Assembly (NCBI GenBank): GCA_937902605.1
Contig: CALFNC010000433.1
Location: 1-12,273 of the forward strand
Direction of reading: 5' to 3'
DNA: 12,273 nt
Origin: an uncultured Acidobacteriota bacterium
GTDB lineage: Bacteria > Acidobacteriota > Thermoanaerobaculia > UBA5066
Position numbers and translations under genes: made by a program. Below, piece by piece: positions 6,207 through 12,273 of the stretch. Every line of letters begins with the position of its first letter. Position 1 is the stretch's first letter. The notes under the pieces were generated by a model that had not been told where the DNA came from, did not search any database, and worked only from the letters and a program-made list of their open reading frames with translations.

Positions 6207-6973
6207 ATACGATCTCTCTCGCACCTCTGGAGCGATGGCTGCGCGGGACGGCGGTCTTCCGGTCGATCGTGCGCCACGGCGCCTCCGAGACGAACCGCAA
6301 CCGGTCGCTCATCGTCTTCGAGAACCTCTTCCTCCACGTCCATCCGGTCAAGGTCCGGGAGAAGACCCTCCGCTTCTCGCACACCTACTGGCTCGGAGGC
6401 GTCACCCTGGCGTGCGCCGTTCTCCTCGTGGCGACCGGCGTGCCGCTGATGTTCTACTACCACCCCTCGGTCCCGCAGGCGTACCGCGACATGAAGGAGC
6501 TCCAGTACGTCGTGGACAACGGTGTGTTCCTACGCAATCTGCACCGCTGGGCGGCGCACCTGATGGTCTTCACCGCGTTCCTTCACATGCTCCGGGTCTT
6601 CTACCACGGGGCGTTCCGGCCCCCGCGTCAGTTCAACTGGGTCATCGGCGTCGTCCTCCTCATCGTGACCCTCCTTCTCTCATACACCGGGTACCTCCTC
6701 CCTTGGGATCAGCTCGCCTTCTGGGGCGTGTCGGTCGGGACGAACATGGCCCGCGAGGCACCGGTGATCGGCGAGAAGATCCGGTTCCTTCTCCTGGGAG
6801 GGAACATGGTCTCGGAGAACGCGCTGCTCCGCTTCTACGTCCTGCACTGCGTGGTTCTTCCGGTCGGCCTTCTTGTCTTCCTCGCGGTCCACTTCTGGAG
6901 GATCCGGAAGGACGGGGGCGTCCAGGGACCTTCGGACGACGCTGCCGGTTCCATCGACGAGGCGGGATCATGA
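6203..6973 (+). CDS. Cytochrome b, b6-type N-terminal subunit of a Rieske/cytochrome b complex
   Basis: The 256-residue membrane protein carries both b hemes of a split (b6/IV) quinol oxidase. Four hydrophobic helices are visible, at about 62-84, 114-134, 147-167 and 209-232. Heme ligands are His114 and His128 (x13 spacing, in LHRWAAH...FLHMLRVF) and His215 and His230 (x14 spacing, as in b6-type rather than mitochondrial proteins). The words [11 protein letters not shown] and GYLLPWDQ are family-conserved. The N-terminal tail (about 60 residues) is longer than in cytochrome b6. The position of the Cys that covalently holds heme ci in b6f (just before LGG in the first helix) is Trp63 here, so covalent heme ci is probably absent. 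It overlaps its neighbours on both sides by ATGA. It is petB-like, but I do not assign the symbol. Confidence 0.93.
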   Translation: MNTISLAPLERWLRGTAVFRSIVRHGASETNRNRSLIVFENLFLHVHPVKVREKTLRFSHTYWLGGVTLACAVLLVATGVPLMFYYHPSVPQAYRDMKELQYVVDNGVFLRNLHRWAAHLMVFTAFLHMLRVFYHGAFRPPRQFNWVIGVVLLIVTLLLSYTGYLLPWDQLAFWGVSVGTNMAREAPVIGEKIRFLLLGGNMVSENALLRFYVLHCVVLPVGLLVFLAVHFWRIRKDGGVQGPSDDAAGSIDEAGS

Positions 6974-7677
6974 GCACGCTCCCGCCGCTTACGGCCGTCG
7001 AGTCGAACGATCCGGTCGGGACTCCCCGGCGGATCGCCCTCGTCCGTCCCGACACGCGTCCCTCCGTGCGCCGGACGGAAGAACGTTACGTGATGACCTT
7101 TCCCCACCTGATCCTGCGGGAGGTGATCCTCTTCCAGGTCGTCGTGATCCTCCTGTCGCTCGCCGCTCTCGTCTTCAACGCCCCGCTGGAAGAGATGGCG
7201 AATCCCGTCGAGACTCCCAACCCCGCCAAGGCCCCGTGGTACTTCCTTGGCTTGCAGGAGCTCTTGCACTACTTTCCACCGGTCGTGGCGGGAGTTCTCC
7301 TGCCCGGTCTCGTCGTGGTGGCTCTGGTCGTCATTCCCTATGCCCGGGTCAACCTGACGGCGGGTCCGTTCTGGGAAGGGAAGGGACGCGGGACCTCCCT
7401 CACCGTCGCGGGGATCGCGGCCGCGCTCTTCCTCTTCCTCGCAGCGTTCCGCTGCTGGGCGATCGCCATCCCGACCCTCCTGGTCACGGCGGCCCTCTTC
7501 GCCGCGCGCGGGACTCAAGGACCCGGATTTCGTGGCGCCCTGTCGCGCCTCTCGCTCCCGCAGTGGATCATGACGTGGTTCGTCGTCGTGGCAACCGTCC
7601 TGACGGTCATCGGGACGTTCTTCCGGGGCCCGGGCTGGTCGTGGGTCTGGCCGTGGCTCTCGGTGACCCACCCATGA
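6970..7677 (+). CDS. Subunit IV-type C-terminal cytochrome b subunit
   Basis: The 235-residue protein supplies the remaining helices and the Qo-site loop of the split cytochrome b. Hydrophobic segments lie at about 48-70, 103-127, 140-175 and 195-215. The Qo signature region is [19 protein letters not shown], aligning with the PEWY loop, but the dipeptide before Trp-Tyr is Ala88-Pro89, so the usual acidic residue (PEWY or PDWY) is missing. The C-terminal FFRGPGW-x-WVWPW ending is rich in Trp. ATG 6970 overlaps the cytochrome b stop (ATGA). It is longer than plant or cyanobacterial subunit IV because of a roughly 45-residue N-terminal tail and an extra hydrophobic stretch. It is petD-like by position and sequence. 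Confidence 0.9.
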   Translation: MSTLPPLTAVESNDPVGTPRRIALVRPDTRPSVRRTEERYVMTFPHLILREVILFQVVVILLSLAALVFNAPLEEMANPVETPNPAKAPWYFLGLQELLHYFPPVVAGVLLPGLVVVALVVIPYARVNLTAGPFWEGKGRGTSLTVAGIAAALFLFLAAFRCWAIAIPTLLVTAALFAARGTQGPGFRGALSRLSLPQWIMTWFVVVATVLTVIGTFFRGPGWSWVWPWLSVTHP

Positions 7678-7700
7678 AGTCGGTGACACGTCCATGAAGA
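7661..7700. repeat. Imperfect 20-bp tandem duplication spanning the subunit IV / octaheme junction
   Basis: Bases 7661-7680 and 7681-7700 match at 16 of 20 positions (both begin CGGTGAC and contain CCATGAAG). Each copy holds an ATGA. The first ATG (7674) overlaps the subunit IV stop and opens a seven-codon frame whose TGA overlaps the second ATG (7694), the start of the octaheme cytochrome. Confidence 0.75.
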
Positions 7701-9718
7701 AAGACTCGCTTCGCCTCCGTCTGGTCTTTGCCATTACGAGCCTCCTCTTCCTGATCGTCCTGGCGATCTCGCCGGCGAAGAACTACTTTCGCGAGTACCG
7801 GTCTGTTCAGCGGGACTTCCGGTCGCTCGGGATGAGCCGTGCAAAGAGTCTGAAGGCCGCACAGGCCTACCAGAAGCGGCCCGTCGCCATCGAGCAGGTC
7901 TGGCTTCGGGACCTCGACAGGGTGGACCGGTGCACGACCTGCCACCTCGGCGTTGCGGACCCGGCGATGGCGGACGCTCCGGAGCCGCACCGCCTGCATC
8001 CGCGCACCGCGCACACACCGGGCGACCTCGAGCGGATGGGATGCACGTCGTGTCACGCGGGGGAGGGCCTGGCGACGGTGCGGCCCGAAGCCCATGGGAC
8101 CACCGCGGAGGCCGAATCTCCCATGATCCCGCTCGCCTACCTCGAGGCGGGCTGCGGACGCTGCCATACCTCGGAGAAGGTCTCCCAGGCATCGCTTCTC
8201 TCTCGCGGCCGTGCGCTGATGACGCGTGCCGGCTGTTATGCGTGTCACGCGGTCCGCAGCCACGAGCAGTTTCGGTCCGAGGCCCCTCCTCTGAACACGA
8301 TCAGCGTCAAGACCGGCGGGGAGTGGATCCACCGGTGGCTGAAGGACCCGAGTGCCGTCAATCCAAACGCGACGATGCCCAATTTTCACCTGGAGCCGAA
8401 GGAGATCGAGGAGCTGACCCACTACCTCTTCTCGCGGCCCGTCCCGCGGGACCTCGCCGCGGCGATCGAGAAGGCATCGGCCGAGCCCGCGGGCGACGCG
8501 GCCACAGGCAAGAAGATCTTCTCCGAATCGCGGTGCATCTCCTGTCATACCGTCGAAGGGAAGGGGAACGGCTCGGCGCCCGAGCTCTCGAAGGTGGCTT
8601 CCTCGGCGACGCCTGGCTGGCTCCTCGCCTTCCTGCGCGACCCACAGGCGTTCGATCCGGTGACCCGGATGCCCCGCTATCATTTCTCGGATCAGGAATC
8701 GCGCGATCTGGTCGCGTACGTCACGGCCGAGTTCCGCGATTTCGACGCGCCAAAGGAGATCCTCGAGCCCATACGGGTCAACCAGACGCTGGCCGAGAAC
8801 GGTAAGAAGGCCTTCTCGCGCCTCGGCTGCTTCTCGTGTCACGACCCTATCCAGGGCGAGGCGACCGAGAAGTTCGGACCCGAGCTCAACGGCATTGGCG
8901 AGAAGCGGGCGGCCTCGCTCGACTTCGGAAAGCGGACCGATCTGGCTCGTAACCCCCCGGCTTGGCTCGCGGCCAAGCTCGAGAATCCCCGTTCCTTCGC
9001 GGCGGGGCTCCGGATGCCGTCGTACGGGTTCAATGCCGATGACACCCACGCCATCGTCACCGCACTCCTTTCCCTTGGCTCTCAGCCGGTCCCCGAGGCC
9101 TACCGGCCCCCGCTCTCCGGCAGCCCCGCTCCGATCCCGGGCGGAGCCGTCGGCGCCCTGATCCAGCGTTATCGCTGTCTTTCCTGCCATCAGATTGGGA
9201 CCCAGGGTGGTGACATCTCGATGGCCCCGCTGACCCACGAGGGGAGCAAAGTCCAGCGCGACTGGCTCGTCGACTACCTCATGCTCTCCTTCACGATCCG
9301 GCCGATCCTCGAAGAACGGATGCCGGTCTTCCGCATTCCAAAGGACGAGGCCGTGCTTCTCGCGGACGCCATCGAGAGCTTCTACGTCGATCCCTCCATT
9401 CCCGAGGACCCGTTCGCTGGACGCCCCGAGCCGGACCGCAATCCCGTCGAGGGGCAGCGCCTCTATGTCACCCTCGGGTGCCGTGGCTGCCACATCGTCG
9501 GAGCGGGAGGCGGTTACTACGGACCCCCGCTCACCGACACGTCCACGCGCCTCAAGCCGGGCTGGATCTACGCCTGGTTGAAGGCCCCTCAACGCTGGCG
9601 CGCTGACGTTCGTTGTCCGAACTACGGTCTGTCCGACACGGATGCCCTTCGTCTGACCGCGTATCTCGGAACCCTTCATGGCGAGAAGGCCGGGGCCAAG
9701 GTGGGAGGCAAGAAGTGA
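7694..9718 (+). CDS. Membrane-anchored octaheme cytochrome c of the Rieske/cytochrome b complex
   Basis: The 674-residue protein has an uncleaved N-terminal membrane helix (about 8-26) and a large periplasmic part with eight CxxCH motifs at residues 80, 117, 154, 181, 281, 379, 495 and 596. The first three are exactly 37 residues apart and form a separate module, probably with His as second ligand. The last five look like repeated class I cytochrome c domains, each with a downstream ligand word: MPNF (Met228), MPRY (Met326), MPSY (Met441), MPVF (Met543) and, in the last one, CPNY with Cys641 in place of Met. No cytochrome c1 or f gene is present, so this protein probably takes electrons from the Rieske protein or passes them to or from it. 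ATG 7694 follows subunit IV by 16 nt within a tandem duplication. It overlaps the next gene by 4 nt. Confidence 0.9.
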   Translation: MKKDSLRLRLVFAITSLLFLIVLAISPAKNYFREYRSVQRDFRSLGMSRAKSLKAAQAYQKRPVAIEQVWLRDLDRVDRCTTCHLGVADPAMADAPEPHRLHPRTAHTPGDLERMGCTSCHAGEGLATVRPEAHGTTAEAESPMIPLAYLEAGCGRCHTSEKVSQASLLSRGRALMTRAGCYACHAVRSHEQFRSEAPPLNTISVKTGGEWIHRWLKDPSAVNPNATMPNFHLEPKEIEELTHYLFSRPVPRDLAAAIEKASAEPAGDAATGKKIFSESRCISCHTVEGKGNGSAPELSKVASSATPGWLLAFLRDPQAFDPVTRMPRYHFSDQESRDLVAYVTAEFRDFDAPKEILEPIRVNQTLAENGKKAFSRLGCFSCHDPIQGEATEKFGPELNGIGEKRAASLDFGKRTDLARNPPAWLAAKLENPRSFAAGLRMPSYGFNADDTHAIVTALLSLGSQPVPEAYRPPLSGSPAPIPGGAVGALIQRYRCLSCHQIGTQGGDISMAPLTHEGSKVQRDWLVDYLMLSFTIRPILEERMPVFRIPKDEAVLLADAIESFYVDPSIPEDPFAGRPEPDRNPVEGQRLYVTLGCRGCHIVGAGGGYYGPPLTDTSTRLKPGWIYAWLKAPQRWRADVRCPNYGLSDTDALRLTAYLGTLHGEKAGAKVGGKK

Positions 9719-10113
9719 AGCGAGCGTTCCTGGCAGTCCTTCCCCTGTTCCTGGTGGCCGCCTGCACGGGGAAACGAGCGGCGGCGCCCTCCAAGCCGGA
9801 GGCTTCCGCTCCACCGAGCTACGAGATACGGCTCGGGAAGGAGACGTTCAGGCTCTACTGTCAGACCTGCCACGGGGAGACGGGAGCCGGGGATGGGTTC
9901 AACGCATTCAATCTGGACCCGCATCCTCGTGACATCTCGGACACGGCGTTCCAGAAGAAGAAGAGCGACTCCGACCTCGCCGACGTCATCCGTCGGGGTG
10001 GTGCGGGAGCGGGCCTCTCCGCCCTGATGCCTCCCTGGGGACGGACCCTCTCGGAGGCGCAGATTAACGAGGTGATCCTCTACGTCAGAACGCTGAAGAA
10101 ACCGCCCGCCTGA
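9715..10113 (+). CDS. Monoheme class I cytochrome c lipoprotein
   Basis: The 132-residue protein starts at GTG 9715 (GTGA overlap with the previous stop), 6 nt after GGGAGG at 9703-9708. Residues 1-17 are a lipoprotein signal with lipobox LVAAC, so Cys17 should be lipidated. An Ala/Pro/Lys-rich linker to about residue 35 follows. The heme motif is Cys49-x2-Cys52-His53 (YCQTCHGETGAGDG) and the sixth ligand is probably Met105 in SALMPPWG, the standard class I pattern. The final helix is INEVILYVRTL. As a tethered carrier at the end of the operon it probably shuttles electrons between the octaheme subunit and another periplasmic partner, such as the cupredoxin. The partner is inferred. Confidence 0.9.
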   Translation: MKRAFLAVLPLFLVAACTGKRAAAPSKPEASAPPSYEIRLGKETFRLYCQTCHGETGAGDGFNAFNLDPHPRDISDTAFQKKKSDSDLADVIRRGGAGAGLSALMPPWGRTLSEAQINEVILYVRTLKKPPA

Positions 10114-10138
10114 TCGCAAACCGGCGCAGCCGATCAAT

Positions 10139-10152
10139 GGCCGCACGCGGCC
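10139..10152. terminator. Possible bidirectional terminator between convergent genes
   Basis: GGCCGCACGCGGCC forms a short, fully G/C-paired hairpin (GGCCG/CGGCC with a 4-nt loop) in the 42-nt space between the lipoprotein cytochrome stop (10113) and the convergent c-di-GMP gene stop (10156-10158). No T-run follows on either strand, so the call rests mainly on location. Confidence 0.3.
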
Positions 10153-10155
10153 GGC

Positions 10156-12273
10156 TCAGCTTCGGACGATCGCCGCGATCCGATCGGCCGGAACGGCCGG
10201 GTTGAAGAAATGGCCCTGAGCGCTGTCGCAGGCATTCTCCCGGAGGAAGGCCACCTGCCGCTCGGTCTCCACGCCCTCGGCGACCACGTGAAGGCCGAGC
10301 TGACGGGCCAACGAGATGATGGTCAGGACGATCTCCCGCTGGGTCCGGTCGTCCGGCACGTTGCCGATGAAGCTGCGGTCGATCTTGAACGTGTCGATGG
10401 GGAAGCGCCGCAGATGGGAGAGCGACGAATAGCCCGTCCCGAAGTCGTCGATGGCCAGGCGGACCCCGAGACTCTTGAGGGCCGCGAGCCGGGCCTCCGC
10501 CTCCACCCCCTGCTCCATGATCGCGCTCTCCGTGATCTCCAGCTCCAGGTAACCCGCCTCGAGTCCCGTCTCGGCGAGAATCGCCTCGACCCGTAGCTCG
10601 AGATCCTGCTGAAGCAGCTGGCGGGGCGAGACGTTCACCGCCATCGTCCCGAACGGCAGCCCCGCATCGAGCCACGACCTCATCTGCCGGCAGGACCGGC
10701 GAAGGACTTCTTCACCGAGCGGGACGATGAGGCGGGTCTCTTCCGCGACGCCGATGAACGAGGATGGCATGACCAGGCCACGCTCCGGGCTCTGCCAGCG
10801 AAGAAGGGCCTCCACGCCCTCGATCCGGCCGTCGGCGAGGCGGACCACTGGCTGGTAGTGGAGGAGGAATTGATCGAGGGCGAGCCCTCGGCGCAGCTCG
10901 GATTCCAGCGCCAACCTCTCGTTGGCGGCCACCGTCAGAGCCTCGGAGTAGAAACGGAACGTGCTCCGTCCCCGCTCCTTCGCCTCGTACAGCGCCGCGT
11001 CGGCGTTCTGGATCAGGACCTCGGTGCGATCACCATCGGCCGGGAAGACGCTGATCCCGATGCTCAGCCCGACGTAGACCTCCCGGCCGTTGCCAAGGAG
11101 GAACGGGTGGCGGAACCGGTCGATGAGGTCGATCGCGACGGCCGCCGCCGCCTGCGGCCCGTCGATGTCCTCGAGGAGGACGATGAATTCGTCTCCGCCG
11201 AGCCTCGCGATCAGATCGCCGTCGCGGAGGCGCTCCCGCAGGAGCCGGGCAGTCGACTGGAGGATCTCGTCCCCCGCAGCATGGCCCAGGCTGTCGTTCA
11301 CGTTCTTGAACCGGTCCAGGTCGAGGAAGAGCACGGCGCCCGAACGACCGCTGCGCCGGCTGCGAGAGACGGCCTGGCCCAGGTACGAGGCGAGGAGGAG
11401 CCTATTCGGGAGGTCCGTCAGCGGGTCGTGCCGCGCGAGGTGCTCCAGCTTCTCTTCGGTCGCCTTGAGCGTGGAGATGTCGCTGAAGACGCCCACGTAT
11501 CCCGCGATGCGGGATCGCTCGCCCCGCACGACGCTGATCGAGAGCCACTCCGGGAAGATCGTTCCGTCCTTCCGGCGATTCCAGATCTCGCCCTGCCACT
11601 GGCCGGTCCGGACGAGCTCCTGCCACATCTCCTGGTAGAAGGCGTGGTCGTGCCGGCCAGACTGGAGGAATCGCATGTTCCGGCCGATCATCTCCGTGCG
11701 GTCGTAGCCCGTGATGGCCGCGAACGCTTCGTTGATCTCCTCGACCTCGCCCTTGTCGTTCGTGATGACGAACCCCTCGCGCGAGCTGGAGAACACGGCG
11801 GCCGCCCGCGTCAGCCTCTCCTCGTCCCGCTTCCGTTCAGTGATGTCCTGGATCGTCCCATACAGCCGGCGCGGCGAGCCGTCGGCCGCGTACTCGAGGA
11901 CCCCCAGGCCGTGGACCCAGCGTTCCTCCCCGTCCGACCGCCGAACGATCCGGTAATCCCTGTCGAATCGCGCATGCTCCGCTACGAGCCGCTGGAAGTA
12001 GGTCGCGATCTCTTCCCGTTGGGCTACGTCGACGAGCTCCAGCCAACCCTCGACGTTACGCACGTACGTCGCGTCGATCCCAAAGATGCCGTCGAGAACT
12101 TCTGAGCTGGACCACGCGTCCGACGGGAAGTCGTAGACGTAGCTCCCCATCCGTCCCAGCGCCTGTGCCTCCCGTAGTGCCCGCTCGCTCTCCCGGAGCG
12201 CCTCTTCCGCTCGTTTTCGTTCGGTGACGTCGCGGGTGACGCCCAGGAGCGCCCGGACGACCAGCGTCCCTGT
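10156..12273 (-). CDS. PAS-PAS-GGDEF-EAL cyclic-di-GMP regulatory protein (N-terminus outside the window)
   Basis: The minus-strand frame is open to the last base, and the 41 codons upstream of the internal ATG at 12150 encode GVTRDVTERKRAEEALRES, the typical end of another PAS/PAC unit. The gene therefore continues beyond 12273, and 705 residues are visible. In order: the end of one PAS, a PAS_3-like domain, a second full PAS, a GGDEF domain and an EAL domain. GGDEF is intact (11185-11199) with an inhibitory RxxD site (RDGD) five residues before it, so diguanylate cyclase activity is plausible. The EAL domain keeps EALLRW (EAL at 10804-10812), LEITES, IDDFGTGYS, FKIDRSFI and VVAEGVET, so phosphodiesterase activity is plausible too. 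It may do both, switched by the PAS ligands. Soluble in the visible part. It is convergent with the operon and not obviously linked to it. Confidence 0.92.
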   Translation of the reverse strand, partial: TGTLVVRALLGVTRDVTERKRAEEALRESERALREAQALGRMGSYVYDFPSDAWSSSEVLDGIFGIDATYVRNVEGWLELVDVAQREEIATYFQRLVAEHARFDRDYRIVRRSDGEERWVHGLGVLEYAADGSPRRLYGTIQDITERKRDEERLTRAAAVFSSSREGFVITNDKGEVEEINEAFAAITGYDRTEMIGRNMRFLQSGRHDHAFYQEMWQELVRTGQWQGEIWNRRKDGTIFPEWLSISVVRGERSRIAGYVGVFSDISTLKATEEKLEHLARHDPLTDLPNRLLLASYLGQAVSRSRRSGRSGAVLFLDLDRFKNVNDSLGHAAGDEILQSTARLLRERLRDGDLIARLGGDEFIVLLEDIDGPQAAAAVAIDLIDRFRHPFLLGNGREVYVGLSIGISVFPADGDRTEVLIQNADAALYEAKERGRSTFRFYSEALTVAANERLALESELRRGLALDQFLLHYQPVVRLADGRIEGVEALLRWQSPERGLVMPSSFIGVAEETRLIVPLGEEVLRRSCRQMRSWLDAGLPFGTMAVNVSPRQLLQQDLELRVEAILAETGLEAGYLELEITESAIMEQGVEAEARLAALKSLGVRLAIDDFGTGYSSLSHLRRFPIDTFKIDRSFIGNVPDDRTQREIVLTIISLARQLGLHVVAEGVETERQVAFLRENACDSAQGHFFNPAVPADRIAAIVRS

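Noticed and set aside
7607..9814. 735-codon open frame on the minus strand
   Set aside because: It lies opposite the octaheme cytochrome, whose eight CxxCH motifs and ligand words prove the plus strand. The antisense product is Arg/Gly/Val-rich without recognisable domains, as expected from GC-rich codon bias.
1..12273. tRNA, rRNA, CRISPR array, insertion sequence or attachment site
   Set aside because: No cloverleaf, spaced direct-repeat array, transposase motif or terminal inverted repeats were found on either strand by reading.

Overview
The window is a GC-rich bacterial segment with dense, tightly packed genes and strong G/C preference at third codon positions. It is dominated by one eight-gene plus-strand operon (about 1871-10113) for periplasmic and membrane electron transfer. 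Twin-arginine export, an outer-membrane barrel with a terminal Phe and a lipoprotein cytochrome all indicate a diderm (Gram-negative-type) envelope. The gene style resembles Acidobacteriota or the former Deltaproteobacteria; this taxonomic guess is weak and rests on general resemblance only.

Layout. 1-855: 3' part of an unrecognised gene with a TPR-like helical C-terminus, followed by a 13-bp-stem hairpin (867-903). 1074-1748: a PAS-LuxR regulator with four cysteines in its PAS domain. 1749-1870: the only real intergenic gap before the operon. 1871-10113: the operon, in order (1) a monoheme cytochrome fused to an outer-membrane beta-barrel (Cyc2-like architecture), (2) a periplasmic cupredoxin with a carboxypeptidase-regulatory-like domain, (3) a soluble GltD/NfnB-like FAD-NAD(P) oxidoreductase with N- and C-terminal iron-sulfur modules, (4) a TAT-exported Rieske protein, (5) a cytochrome b6-type subunit, (6) a subunit IV-type subunit, (7) a membrane-anchored octaheme cytochrome c, (8) a monoheme cytochrome c lipoprotein. 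Six of the seven junctions are overlaps or gaps of 16 nt or less with start codons at or near the preceding stop, and the seventh is a 38-nt overlap, so the genes are probably co-transcribed and translationally coupled. 10156-12273 (minus): a PAS-PAS-GGDEF-EAL c-di-GMP protein, cut at its N-terminus by the window edge and convergent with the operon.

How it may work together. Genes 4-8 make a split (b6/IV) Rieske-cytochrome b complex in which an octaheme c-type cytochrome stands where cytochrome c1 or f would be. Gene 3 supplies an NAD(P)-reactive flavin/Fe-S module with no export signal, so presumably on the cytoplasmic side. Genes 1 and 2 supply a possible heme route across the outer membrane and a periplasmic copper carrier. 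The most interesting reading, which is inference, is a conduit linking an extracellular redox partner (for example Fe(II)) through periplasmic carriers to the quinone pool and on to NAD(P). The reverse direction, export of electrons, is equally possible from sequence alone. No terminal oxidase, reductase, RNA gene, CRISPR array or mobile element was seen.
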